Counted from the first letter of the stretch, positions 15,824 through 25,312 are shown. The stretch is DNA of 35,909 nt from UPXZ01 sp964568675 (GCA_964568675.1 CAZMQV010000032.1:1-35909); one strand, 5' to 3'. Numbers and translations are program-made. Notes: a model not told the origin generated them from the letters alone.

Positions 15824-17023
15824 TTGACACATCAATAAAAATTTCCGAATTGCATTAAGTCAACCACAATAAATATACTCAAATTTGAAGAAGATGAGAC
15901 TTCTGAATTTATAAAAGATTGCGCGAGCAATCCACTAAGTATTCTTTTGATATCGCATTAATTTCTTGACCGTTTTTATACTGTTTCATATTTTTACCAT
16001 TCAAAAGAATTTTCAACAGAAAGAACATTTGAATTAAGAAATTGAAGGTTTACTACATTACAATTCAGGCAAATTACATTCAACAGAAAGGATAGAATAT
16101 CTGAAAATGATTGTGAAGATCAGACGAATTTAGTCTGAAAGCATAAATCTATTCGACGAGATTGCTTCAGCAATTTCAAAAAAAGCCACAAGTAGTTGAA
16201 TAACGGAAATTCCAATAACACTGATTTCTGAAACAAGAAAATTCGGTCTATTCTAATTAGGAAACGACCATCTATACAGAAATGAGAACATAACCAACTT
16301 TGCACAACGAAAGATCTTAACAAATCTGACAAACATCTTCGACCGAAGAATTACAGCAGCAAAGGGAAATAAAGAATTTAGAACAAGTGCAGGTTTCATC
16401 ACAGCATAAGAATGAAAAAAAAACGAAAGCGTTTAAGTAAACTAAGCTGAGAGTTTAATGACATAAAAACCTCACACATATCAGTTACATATAAAAAATC
16501 GTATTCAACCCAATAGAATTTCAAAATCTCTGTCTGAGATATGAATTTCCAGTCTTATGGCTTACCTCTTATCCTGAATGAAGAAAATTGGTTTTCGAAA
16601 TTTTTGAATTTCAACCTGAAAAAGACAAAAGAAAAATTGCAAGATACACAAATCAAATCGAAAAGTTTAGCATTTTTTTTAATTTTCAATTTGAGACAAA
16701 GTCCAAAATCTAACAAATCAGTTCGAAAGATGATTTCCAAAAAAAGTAGCTTTGGAAAAAAGTTATGCGGAAACATTCATTTAACAGCTAAACGAATCGG
16801 GGTTGAGAAACATAAATAAGGATTTACACTCCTTCACCAATCAGATGAGAAAAGAATACACATATAGCGTATGTTATGAATTCAGAATCGGAACAAGAAG
16901 AGGAGCATTGAAGAGAGGGTTACAAACAAACTTCAACTTTTCAAAAAAATTCAAATCCGAACCAAACTAAAAGATGTGATGTCAATGTAATGAGAGAGTA
17001 AGCATTTTCAAAAACTTATTAAA

Positions 17024-17056
17024 AGAGGGGGCGACCGTAAGTGGCGTCCCCTTTCA
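17024..17056. terminator. GC-rich bidirectional terminator between the non-coding locus and uraA
   Basis: GGGGGCG-a-CC (17027-17036) pairs with GGCGTCCCC (17043-17051) around loop GTAAGT; one A is bulged and one pair is G-U. TTTCATTTT follows on the plus strand and CTCTTTTAA on the minus strand, so it can end both the plus-strand transcript and uraA, which stops 22 bases away. Confidence 0.75.
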
Positions 17057-17077
17057 TTTTAAAAAACATATAACCAC

Positions 17078-18364
17078 CTATTTTTCATTCATTAATTTCA
17101 GCTTATCAAACATCCAAAATAGCAACGACATCGCAATACCGGCAATCGCGGCAAATGCCATTCCTTTTAGTTGAACTGTACCGATATAAATCGTCGCTTG
17201 ACTGACGCCCACCACAAATGTTACCGCGCCAAGTACCATATTCCTGTTTTTGCTAAAATCTACCTTTTGCTCCACAAACATGCGGAAACCCTGCACAGCA
17301 ATCACGCCGTAGAGTAGCATAGTAATACCACCCATTACCGCAACCGGAATAGTGGAAATGGCAGCCGAGACTTTACCGATGAATGAAAAAAGGATAGCTA
17401 ACACCGCGGCTCCACGAATAACCCAGACCGAAAACACACGCGTAATCGCCATCACTCCGATATTTTCGCCATAAGTTGTATTGGGTGGCGAACCTGTAAA
17501 GCCCGAAATAACATTGCTAATACCATCACCAAGTAACGAACGATGCAAGCCGGGATTTTTCATCAAATCAGAATTTGTAACTTTGGATGTTACAATCAGA
17601 TGGCTGATATGCTCGGCCAACACCACCAAACAAGCCGGAGCGATAATCAGTATTGCCTGCGGGTCATACACAGGTGCCTGAAAATGTGGCAGCGCGATCC
17701 AATCGGCATCGGCAATCGCGGCTGTATCTACCATACCCATTGCCAAAGCAAGCAAATAGCCTATAACCACTGCAAAAAGAATGGGAATTATCTGCAAAAA
17801 ACCACGAAAAACTACTGAGCCTACTATCCCTACTATCAAAGTACTCATTGACACAATAACAGTAGGGCTATCAAGTTTGAATGGTTTGACCACTTCGCCA
17901 ACGTTAGTAGCCCATGGAGCCAAACCAGCCTGACTTGCCGCCACAGGAGCCAACTCCAATCCAATAATTGCCACTACAGCTCCCATTACCGCTGGTGGCA
18001 TCACCACATCAATCCACTTCACACCCCATTTGTAAACGACATAAGAAACTACGATAAAAAACAATCCGAAAAAGATAAATCCGGATTGGGCATGTGCAAA
18101 GCCACCATAATTAGTAGCTATCAACATTACCGGCGCGATGAAAGCAAAACTAGAACCAAGATAAGCAGGAATTCCTCCTTTGGTTATCAATGAATACAAA
18201 ATAGTACCGATACCATTCATCAGCAACGCAATAGCAGGATCGATTCCTAAAAGAATAGGTACTAAAATGGTGGCGCCAAACATGGCTGTAAGATGCTGAA
18301 GACTTAACGGAAGACTTTGAAGCAAGGGTAATCGCTCGTAAATCCCAATAGTGCGTTTTTCCAT
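17078..18364 (-). CDS. uraA: Uracil permease, NCS2 family
   Basis: 428 residues, about 14 membrane segments. Nucleobase/proton symporter of the inner membrane. Signatures: LPLSLQHLTAMFGATILVPILLG at the N-terminus, the broken-helix region GGIPAYLGSSFAFIAP, VVLAEHISHLIVTSK (the Glu binds uracil in E. coli UraA), GDGISNVISGFTGSPPNTTYGENIG (NxTTYGEN, second substrate Glu) and the C-terminal IAGIAMSLLFWMFDK. The EH-S/TYGEN pair favours uracil over xanthine. Monocistronic, with its own promoter and the terminator 17024-17056. Confidence 0.92.
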   Translation of the reverse strand: MEKRTIGIYERLPLLQSLPLSLQHLTAMFGATILVPILLGIDPAIALLMNGIGTILYSLITKGGIPAYLGSSFAFIAPVMLIATNYGGFAHAQSGFIFFGLFFIVVSYVVYKWGVKWIDVVMPPAVMGAVVAIIGLELAPVAASQAGLAPWATNVGEVVKPFKLDSPTVIVSMSTLIVGIVGSVVFRGFLQIIPILFAVVIGYLLALAMGMVDTAAIADADWIALPHFQAPVYDPQAILIIAPACLVVLAEHISHLIVTSKVTNSDLMKNPGLHRSLLGDGISNVISGFTGSPPNTTYGENIGVMAITRVFSVWVIRGAAVLAILFSFIGKVSAAISTIPVAVMGGITMLLYGVIAVQGFRMFVEQKVDFSKNRNMVLGAVTFVVGVSQATIYIGTVQLKGMAFAAIAGIAMSLLFWMFDKLKLMNEK

Positions 18365-18384
18365 AAATATTTTTTAATTTTTCA

Positions 18385-18418
18385 CAAAAATACAATTTAT
18401 CAATCATTCACACACAAG
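18385..18418 (-). promoter_or_regulatory. Promoter of uraA
   Basis: Minus strand: CTTG (18415-18418), 22-base spacer, TATTTTTG (18385-18392). The -7 box is perfect, the -33 box is one base off and the spacer is slightly long. The leader would be about 15-20 bases. No pyrimidine-sensing leader or riboswitch is seen. Confidence 0.5.
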
Positions 18419-18450
18419 ATTCTTCTCACTTTTTTGGGATAGCGGCTATA

Positions 18451-18484
18451 AAAAAGGAAGAGCCCGTGCGTTCCCTTCCTTTTC
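18451..18484 (-). terminator. Terminator of the GH20 gene
   Basis: On the minus strand AAAAGGAA (from 18484) pairs with TTCCTTTT (ending 18453) around a 16-base GC-rich loop, and six T end it (18456-18451). It lies 28 bases past the GH20 stop and insulates uraA from it. Confidence 0.75.
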
Positions 18485-18511
18485 TCGATTAAAAACCTTT
18501 ATTAAAAAAAT

Positions 18512-21500
18512 TTATTGCATAATCAATTTCATTGTCTTTTCGTTTTTCCCGGCTTTTACAATTACGAAATAAACGCCCTTGTTTAAGTTTCCAAGTGGAA
18601 GAGTTTTTAGAAATGAACCACTTTCAAATCTATCTCTATAGAAACTTTGTCCGTTCATGTTGCATACGTCAATTACTACATTTTCATTTCTAAGCAAATC
18701 AACCTTCAATGAAATATCCGAACTGGAAGGATTGGGATAAATCTCCACACCCAAACCTCCTTGTGGTTTGTTTACTCCAGTAATATCTTTAACAACATCC
18801 GAAAGTTTCCATCGTTGCGACTCGCAAGCGGCAAGCATCAAGCCAGGAACCGCGTGCACGCCCGTTGCGTTATCGCTATTTTTCAACGAAGCTTTAGCGC
18901 CACTCACTACATCAAATAAATTGACACCAATCACATTATTCATCGGATAATATAGTTTCAGGCTTGCATCGTATGCAGCCAACGCAAACATATTATTTTT
19001 AACCTCGTCATTCGAACGGGCTGAATTCCAGAAACGAACATCAGCAAAATTCACACTTGGCTCTTGAGTAGGATGCCCCAAGCGCAATGGATTGCTCGGT
19101 GATGGTGTTGAATTCTGAATCGTTCCGGTGAATGTCAAAGTTTTTTGTTCGCCATTTATGTAGAGTTTCAGGCGATTGGCATTTCCGGTTTTAGTCCCAT
19201 CAAAGACAACTGCTACATGAGTCCAAGTGTTCAAATTAAGCACGCCACTCACTTGACCGTATGCACTTCCACCTTTGCTCACATGACAGTAGAGTTCACC
19301 TTGCTTGCCAAGCTCCACTACAACACGGTTAGCGTTTTCAGTGAATTTACTAAACAACACGTCCCACTCTCGCCAACTTCTTACAAAAACCCACGATTCG
19401 AATGTAAACTTCTGCGTATTATTCATAAAATTACCCGCTTCGAACTCCAACAAGTCATTCGCTCCATCCAACTGCAAACTGCTCAAGTTGGACTTATACT
19501 GCAAGCCACTGACATAGTAATTGCTTAGATCGGCATCTGATGGATATGAATTTTTCTTCCCAGTAGAAGTTGGATATGCTGCCATGTTGTCTGAATACCA
19601 ATTATAGGTATCATAAGCTCCTTTTGCCTCCAACTCTACTGTCGATTGAAGTTTATTTTTTTCGATTTCGACTGATTCGTTTTTTTTTTCAATAACTACA
19701 TCATAAGTTGTTTCAACCACCTCACCAAGGTATTTTACATAAGATTTATACACACCGCTTTTATTCACGGTAATTTCCTGAGTTGTGGAGCGATCATCGT
19801 CTGTCCAATAATACGAAATTCCATTTAAATCTGGCTTCAACACAACCGGTTCGCAACTCACAATTGATTTGGTGCTGCTTTGTGGAACTGGTAATTTTCT
19901 CGAATTAAAATTAAGGTACTCGAAACGCTCGAAATGGCTTACCAGCCTCGATTTGAAATCTTCAAAATTAACCAAACTATTCGGAGTCCAAGCTCGCTCT
20001 ACCATTGCCTGCATGCGTGGCACCAACATATACTCTACCACTTCCGAAGTTTGAAGCTCTTCGGTCCAAATACACGCTTCCGAACCCAAAACCCGCGCCT
20101 GTTGCGACGTAGTCAAGCCCGAAGGCATCGGGTCGTAATTATAAACAACATCCAATGTATTGTAACCCATCCACGTAGCGCCAGGTTCTCCCACTTCTGT
20201 TGACTGCTTGGAGTCCAAATACAGCTTCGTGTAATTTGACATGATCACATCGTGTCCGGCCGAAGTTATTTGGCCTACATTCACACCTACATTCCAAGCT
20301 TGAATGGTGGCACCTGTTGGGATTCCTCCATGCGTTACTTCATCCCATCCAATTACCGTTTTCCCCTTAGGTGCAAGAAATTGTGCCATTTCCTCCACCA
20401 ATTCTTTCTGCAAGGTATTGGATTTCGCAGTTTGATCCGCTCCGGTGATACCCTTGCTTACTATACGTGCTTTGCAATCGTCACACGTATTCCAATTATT
20501 CTTTGGAGCTTCATCGCCTCCGATATGGATGTATTTTCCTGGAAATAGTTCGGCCACTTCCTCAAGCACATCCTTCAGAAAAGTTCTTACACTTTCTTTG
20601 CCTCCACAAAGTATATCGGTAGAAATTCCCCATGCGCAACGTACCGAGAATGGAGTTGTTGCACTGGTACAAGCAAATTCCGGATAGGCAGCAAGCACCG
20701 ACACACTATGTCCCGGCATCTCTATTTCGGGAATAATCGTAATGTTTTTTGAAGTTGCATAAGCCACTATGTCTTTTACTTCATCTTGAGTATAATAACC
20801 GCCATATTTGGTACCAGAACAGGTTCGCCAAGCTGAAATAGTTTGTAACTTTGGGTATTTTTTTATTTCGATTCGCCATCCTTGATCTTCGGTAAGATGC
20901 CAGTGGAAATGATTGATCTTGTACATTGCCAACATATCAATATATTTCTTCACAAAAGCAGGTGAGAAGAAATGGCGCGCCACATCCAAGTGCATCGAGC
21001 GGAAACGGAATCGGGGTACATCCGTAATACTCACTTGTGGCATTGTCCATTGCTGCCCACTTTTCACCGTCGCGCTTTCGATAAGCGCGGGTAGCAGCTG
21101 GCGGAGCGATTGAATACCCCAGAAAGCACCTACTGCCGTCTGAGATTTAATCACTACCCTATCGGAGGTAACATCCAATTTATAACCCTCTTGCCCTAAT
21201 GTGGCATCGGTAATTATTTCAAGAGAAATTGCATTCGGCTCTGCATTTCCGGCAGAAGCTACAATTGAAAAACCGGTAGCTTTGTTGAGAAAAACAGCTA
21301 AACTATCCGCCTGCGGTGCAAGACCTTCGCCCTGGTATTTAATTTTAAACTGATTGGTCAAAGTTAAATTACCTCCGGTAACACTCATATTACTCGGCTT
21401 GGGAATGATATTTGCTACGCCTAATGAATTAATTACCTCTTCTGCAACGGTTCTATTTCCTGCAGGAGACCCAACAACCGGAGATACATTCGCGCCATTG

Positions 21501-22597
21501 ATGGTTGCCGACACACATCGCGCATCAAAAACACTTGCGTTAGGAGCTGTGGATGCAATATCATAAACCGCCCAAAAATAATTCTTTCCGGGTCGAAGAA
21601 TAATGTTACCGGCAAAAGTAATATCACCGCTTACAGGGTTCACTTTTGCACCAAGCAAATTTGTGCTTGCAAACGCAGAACTACTTCCTGTTGAAGACAC
21701 AGCCACCTTCGACACATCTGCAAGATTGCTTGTTCCACTCATATTAATCACGAGTGATGTCAGCGAAAGAGGCGAAGTTACACCGGTCGTATTCACTTGA
21801 ATACAAAGTATTTCTTGATTGACAGCGCCCGCTTTCAAAAGATATTCGTTTTTATGCAAACAGGTAACACTCTCCAACTGCATAGCAGCATGTGATGTTA
21901 CAAACGCGTTATTATCATTTACAACATAGGTACATCCACTATTTGTGCCAAACAAACCGCTCGAAGAAAGATCAGTAATTTTTGTAGCTTTATCATCAAA
22001 ATACCAATATGCAACAAGATTTGCGCTATTTACCTCAACAGATTTATTCATATTTTCCTGAATTTCAGTTTTTGTACGCGCCACTTTCCAATAACGTACT
22101 TCATCGATAGTAGCAAGCGCACTTTCGTTGGGATTTCCAAGCAAGCCAAATCCTTTCATGGGTAGATCAATTGTCTGCGTGATTGCTCCTTTAAGCTCTC
22201 CGTTCGCATAGAGCGATACGGTGGTACCATTACTTACATAGGCCAAATGCGTCCATGTGTTCAGTGGCATCACATAATTGAACGTTTGGTCGCCCGAACC
22301 TTTTTTTGACAAACCAACTTTGTAAGTCCACGCATTGCCAGACGCCCAAGTTTCAAGTGTAAATTTTGATGTAGCGCCATCAATCAACGTAGAGAAATTA
22401 CTTTGTGTGTTGCGTTTCACCCACATTTCGGCAGTCCAAATCGTACCGGGTGATAACGCGACATTGTCAAAAAGCACCGCATCGGAGGCTTTGCTCATTT
22501 TGAGCGCATAGTTGGTTTGCGCATTTATGAGGCTGAATGAAGTGAGTGAAAGCATGACTACCATAGTTAATAGTCGCAGGTGTGATTTAATTTTCAT
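18512..22597 (-). CDS. Multidomain beta-N-acetylhexosaminidase (GH20), type IX secretion cargo
   Basis: 1361 residues. Order: signal peptide (1-26); LamG/concanavalin-like domain (about 30-220); a beta-sandwich like the N-terminal domain of BNR-repeat sialidases (about 240-385); the GH20b domain (about 393-505, NIIPKPSNMSVTGG); and the GH20 catalytic barrel (about 525-885), with RFRSMHLDVARHF, HWHLTEDQGWRIEI and the catalytic Asp695-Glu696 in HIGGDEAPKNNW. After that come an Ig-like segment with YYWTDDDRST, a second LamG domain (about 1080-1245) and a T9SS type-A sorting domain (about 1285-1361; IYPNPSSSDISLKV, ending GKNEKTMKLIMQ). It removes terminal beta-GlcNAc or GalNAc from glycans outside the cell. 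Export via the T9SS follows from the sorting domain. The catalytic pair is intact. Confidence 0.93.
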   Translation of the reverse strand: MKIKSHLRLLTMVVMLSLTSFSLINAQTNYALKMSKASDAVLFDNVALSPGTIWTAEMWVKRNTQSNFSTLIDGATSKFTLETWASGNAWTYKVGLSKKGSGDQTFNYVMPLNTWTHLAYVSNGTTVSLYANGELKGAITQTIDLPMKGFGLLGNPNESALATIDEVRYWKVARTKTEIQENMNKSVEVNSANLVAYWYFDDKATKITDLSSSGLFGTNSGCTYVVNDNNAFVTSHAAMQLESVTCLHKNEYLLKAGAVNQEILCIQVNTTGVTSPLSLTSLVINMSGTSNLADVSKVAVSSTGSSSAFASTNLLGAKVNPVSGDITFAGNIILRPGKNYFWAVYDIASTAPNASVFDARCVSATINGANVSPVVGSPAGNRTVAEEVINSLGVANIIPKPSNMSVTGGNLTLTNQFKIKYQGEGLAPQADSLAVFLNKATGFSIVASAGNAEPNAISLEIITDATLGQEGYKLDVTSDRVVIKSQTAVGAFWGIQSLRQLLPALIESATVKSGQQWTMPQVSITDVPRFRFRSMHLDVARHFFSPAFVKKYIDMLAMYKINHFHWHLTEDQGWRIEIKKYPKLQTISAWRTCSGTKYGGYYTQDEVKDIVAYATSKNITIIPEIEMPGHSVSVLAAYPEFACTSATTPFSVRCAWGISTDILCGGKESVRTFLKDVLEEVAELFPGKYIHIGGDEAPKNNWNTCDDCKARIVSKGITGADQTAKSNTLQKELVEEMAQFLAPKGKTVIGWDEVTHGGIPTGATIQAWNVGVNVGQITSAGHDVIMSNYTKLYLDSKQSTEVGEPGATWMGYNTLDVVYNYDPMPSGLTTSQQARVLGSEACIWTEELQTSEVVEYMLVPRMQAMVERAWTPNSLVNFEDFKSRLVSHFERFEYLNFNSRKLPVPQSSTKSIVSCEPVVLKPDLNGISYYWTDDDRSTTQEITVNKSGVYKSYVKYLGEVVETTYDVVIEKKNESVEIEKNKLQSTVELEAKGAYDTYNWYSDNMAAYPTSTGKKNSYPSDADLSNYYVSGLQYKSNLSSLQLDGANDLLEFEAGNFMNNTQKFTFESWVFVRSWREWDVLFSKFTENANRVVVELGKQGELYCHVSKGGSAYGQVSGVLNLNTWTHVAVVFDGTKTGNANRLKLYINGEQKTLTFTGTIQNSTPSPSNPLRLGHPTQEPSVNFADVRFWNSARSNDEVKNNMFALAAYDASLKLYYPMNNVIGVNLFDVVSGAKASLKNSDNATGVHAVPGLMLAACESQRWKLSDVVKDITGVNKPQGGLGVEIYPNPSSSDISLKVDLLRNENVVIDVCNMNGQSFYRDRFESGSFLKTLPLGNLNKGVYFVIVKAGKNEKTMKLIMQ

Positions 22598-22673
22598 TTT
22601 TCAGACTAATTTTTAAATGTATTTGGTTTAAAGAATTTTTTTACAAAACGTAATGATTTAACACTCTATCAAT

Positions 22674-22692
22674 CAAAAGTATGGCAAAGATA
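22674..22692 (-). promoter_or_regulatory. Two candidate -7 boxes upstream of the GH20 gene
   Basis: TATCTTTG (22685-22692) and TACTTTTG (22674-22681) on the minus strand both fit TAnnTTTG. Neither has a good TTTG partner. Either would give a leader of about 70-90 bases. Confidence 0.35.
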
Positions 22693-22768
22693 CATATTCA
22701 ATTTTAAAAAATAAAAATTAATGTGTAATTCCCTTGTTAAATCGTGATGTTAAATCAAGATTAACGCA

Positions 22769-25252
22769 TTAATCCATTGAGGCATTTTTAGTTTTCATTC
22801 GAAACCACGATAGTAAAAATTGAATTTCTCTATCATCGAAATGAACGCGAAGCGTGGAATAGAGCGAGCTACCGGTTGCGATATTTTCTGCATGCTTCGC
22901 AGCTTCATTGAGTTTCTCATCCGAAATGAATTGATGAATATCCAATTCGCCAATTTCAACAAAGTGTGCCAGGTGTCCACTTATTGTTCCATAAGTAAGA
23001 TTTCGCTCTTGAGCTATTTGTTCAATTGTTTTTCCTGACATAAACTGTTCAAATGAAATACGTTTGGTATCGGTTTTTTTAGGTTTATTTTCTTTAGGCG
23101 ATTTCGATTTTTTATCCGTCGTTCGCATTTCCGTGAGTTTGTCTATGCGCGATTTTAGCCCATTTACCTTACAGTATTCTATAATAATATCCAAAAACAA
23201 TTTGCCAAACTGATGTGCTTTAGCTTCGCCAAATCCTTGTATTTTAACCAAATCGGATTTTGACGTTGGTAAGAACTCTGCCATTTCCTGAATTGATTTC
23301 GAATTTGCAACTCGGTAGATAGGCAGACTATATTCATCTACAATGTGATCGCGCACTTCATAAAGCATTTCAAGTAATTCTACATGTTCAATTCCCTGAT
23401 TCCGTCTTTTCTGTCCACGCGAATAAGAGGTAAATGTTGACTCCGGCAAATTAAAGGATTTGCGTAATTCAAAATATTTTTCAACCGAAAATCCTTCTTT
23501 TATACCCTTTATCCAATGTCTTTTCCTTTCCAAAAGAGCAAAAAAATCATTCCAGCTTCGGTCGAAATCTCTGGCGTATTCTTTGCTATCGGTACTTACC
23601 CGCACACCTTGAAGCCAATGGAACAATTCATCAATTTTACCTAAGAAATAAACTGACGCCGCATCCAGCCGTTGCACCAACTCATCTTCCGACGAAGGCG
23701 TGCGGGATAGGATTTGCACTATTTGAGTAGCAAATCGTTTTCCTACATCATCCAATGCATCAACAGCGCGGATAACGTCATTTAACAGCGGAATAGTCCC
23801 TTCGGAAAAAGAGCTTGCCACTTCATCTGTATCTTTGAGCCAACGACGTACGATTAAAAGCATCGGATGAAAATTAAAAATATCAATCAAAAGTGAAACA
23901 TGATAATCGCGCTGCGAATGGTCATAAATAGTGCCCAACTGCTCCACCGACTGCTGATGGGATGAAAATTGCAATATCTCATTATCATTGCGAATAGCGT
24001 TTGAGTCGATATGACTGAACAACACCAAGCCTTGCAAACTTCGACAACGGCTCAACGCCACATACACTTGTCCGGGTGCAAACGCTGCACCCGCATCAAT
24101 AATGGCTTTGTCGAATGTTAAACCCTGGCTTTTGTGAATGGTGATAGCCCAAGCTAAACGCAGTGGATATTGCGTGAATGTCCCTAGTACTTCTTCGTTT
24201 ACCTGGAGGGTGGTTTCGTCCGCTTTGTATTGAATATTCTCCCACGACATCGGCGACACCAGAATTTCGCTATCATCTTCAGGCGATTTCACAAAGATTC
24301 CGTCAATATTCCAGCTACTTACCACACCTATTTTTCCATTGTAGAAACGCCGGGGATTTTCGCTATCGTTTTTTACAAACATCACTTTAGCGCCAATTTT
24401 CAATTCCAGATTTTCTTCTACCGGATAATTACGCTCCGGAAATAGATTTTTCACCGTTGCTTTGAAAAATTTAGATTTCGAATCTAATTTATCCAATTCT
24501 TCGCGATTAATCTTATCTGCTTTATAATTATGTGTTGTAAGTGTAATGTAGGTATCTTCTTCCGGTGGCACGAAAGTAGGATTGTAGCGACTATTCAGCG
24601 CCGCGCGCCCTTCTGCCGATAGTTTATTATTACGCACTTCATTCAGAAGCCGGATAAAATCAATATCTTTTTGACGAAATATTTTATCAAATTCGATGTG
24701 AACAAAGGGTTTTTCCTGAATTACATGGCTGTTGAAGAAATAAAGTCCCTGATAGAAATTGGAAAGTATTTGCATCTCTTCTGCTTGCGCCACAGGTGAA
24801 AGCTGAAACATATCGCCAATAAAAATCATCTGAACGCCTCCAAAAGGCTCGTTATGACGATAACGAATGTGGCGAAGCACGGCATCAATGGCATCGAGCA
24901 CATCGGCACGCACCATGCTAATTTCGTCAATTACAAGCAATTCAAGTTCCCGTAACACTTTTCGACGATTCGACTGTATATGCTGCTTGCTTATCAACTC
25001 TTTTCGACCGAACTCAGTAGGGATAAAAGGTGTCAATGGTAATTGAAAAAATGAATGAATGGTAGTACCACCGGCATTAATGGCAGCAACGCCTGTGGGC
25101 GCTACTACCGCCATTTGCTTCGGGCTGTTTTCTTTCAATTTACGCAGGAATGTTGTTTTACCTGTACCCGCTTTGCCGGTCAGAAACACATTTTTATTGG
25201 TAAGTGTGGCAAAAAGCCGTGCATATTCATGTACTGTAATGGGTTCGTTCAT
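22769..25252 (-). CDS. PIF1-like helicase with HRDC and C-terminal helix-turn-helix domains
   Basis: 827 residues. An N-terminal superfamily 1B helicase core of the PIF1/RecD-like kind: Walker A GKAGTGKTT (26-34), APTGVAAINAGGTTIHSFF (motif Ia), LLVIDEISMVRADVLD (Walker B, 106-121), FIGDMFQLSPV (motif III), and AWAITIHKSQGLTFDKAIID with QVYVALSRCRSLQGL (motifs V/VI). An HRDC domain follows (about 650-725, VANSKSIQEMAEFLP, IQGFGEAKAHQFG), then a Lys-rich linker and an HTH domain (about 755-805, IEQIAQERNLTYGTISGHLAHFVEIGEL) resembling the C-terminal RecQ-associated domain. It would unwind DNA 5' to 3'; structured substrates such as G-quadruplexes are typical for PIF1. Monocistronic between the two glycosidase genes, with no functional link to them. 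Confidence 0.88.
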   Translation of the reverse strand: MNEPITVHEYARLFATLTNKNVFLTGKAGTGKTTFLRKLKENSPKQMAVVAPTGVAAINAGGTTIHSFFQLPLTPFIPTEFGRKELISKQHIQSNRRKVLRELELLVIDEISMVRADVLDAIDAVLRHIRYRHNEPFGGVQMIFIGDMFQLSPVAQAEEMQILSNFYQGLYFFNSHVIQEKPFVHIEFDKIFRQKDIDFIRLLNEVRNNKLSAEGRAALNSRYNPTFVPPEEDTYITLTTHNYKADKINREELDKLDSKSKFFKATVKNLFPERNYPVEENLELKIGAKVMFVKNDSENPRRFYNGKIGVVSSWNIDGIFVKSPEDDSEILVSPMSWENIQYKADETTLQVNEEVLGTFTQYPLRLAWAITIHKSQGLTFDKAIIDAGAAFAPGQVYVALSRCRSLQGLVLFSHIDSNAIRNDNEILQFSSHQQSVEQLGTIYDHSQRDYHVSLLIDIFNFHPMLLIVRRWLKDTDEVASSFSEGTIPLLNDVIRAVDALDDVGKRFATQIVQILSRTPSSEDELVQRLDAASVYFLGKIDELFHWLQGVRVSTDSKEYARDFDRSWNDFFALLERKRHWIKGIKEGFSVEKYFELRKSFNLPESTFTSYSRGQKRRNQGIEHVELLEMLYEVRDHIVDEYSLPIYRVANSKSIQEMAEFLPTSKSDLVKIQGFGEAKAHQFGKLFLDIIIEYCKVNGLKSRIDKLTEMRTTDKKSKSPKENKPKKTDTKRISFEQFMSGKTIEQIAQERNLTYGTISGHLAHFVEIGELDIHQFISDEKLNEAAKHAENIATGSSLYSTLRVHFDDREIQFLLSWFRMKTKNASMD

Positions 25253-25284
25253 GGTGTCTCTAATTTTTCATCAATGAGGTGGAG

Positions 25285-25312
25285 CAAAAATACGAATAAA
25301 AATTCAAAAATA
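25285..25312 (-). promoter_or_regulatory. Tandem -7 boxes upstream of the helicase gene
   Basis: TATTTTTG occurs twice on the minus strand, at 25285-25292 and 25305-25312. Both fit TAnnTTTG; no TTTG lies 19-21 bases upstream of either. The leader would be 30-50 bases. Confidence 0.4.

Larger units (their letters stand above)
15780..17056 (+). ncRNA. Putative long non-coding RNA with boxA-like leader
   Basis: This stretch has no credible reading frame, yet has a perfect promoter in front (15744-15775), GCTCTTTGAAACA at 15811-15823 that resembles the boxA antitermination element of rRNA leaders, and a GC-rich terminator at its end. The plus strand is strongly A-rich over T (28 A to 11 T at 16261-16320; 29 to 11 at 16381-16440; 30 to 14 at 16921-16980), as in a transcript with unpaired purines. 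Local hairpins include GATTGC-GCGA-GCAATC with a GNRA loop (15917-15932), TCAGAC/GTCTGA (16120-16138), GAGATTGC-TTCA-GCAATTTC (16158-16177), GGTT..GAAATT-TTTG-AATTTC-AACC (16590-16616) and AAGGA/TCCTT (16818-16834). It is not RNase P, tmRNA, SRP or 6S RNA by any motif I know. Short 5-bp stems are expected by chance at this length, so structure remains inference. Confidence 0.45.

Noticed and set aside
16541..16819. 92-codon plus-strand frame (and a 73-codon opposite frame) in the gene-free region
   Set aside because: Composition is Lys/Asn/Phe-rich low complexity as expected from AT-rich DNA; no domain, no start context, no neighbours in frame.
15780..17056. Known RNA: RNase P, tmRNA, 6S, SRP RNA or group II intron
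   Set aside because: None of the hallmark motifs of these RNAs could be found and no intron-encoded protein is present; absence judged by eye only.
18385..18510. Riboswitch or pyrimidine attenuator before uraA
   Set aside because: The only hairpin (18451-18484) has its T-run and position right for ending the GH20 transcript, and the uraA leader is under 25 bases.
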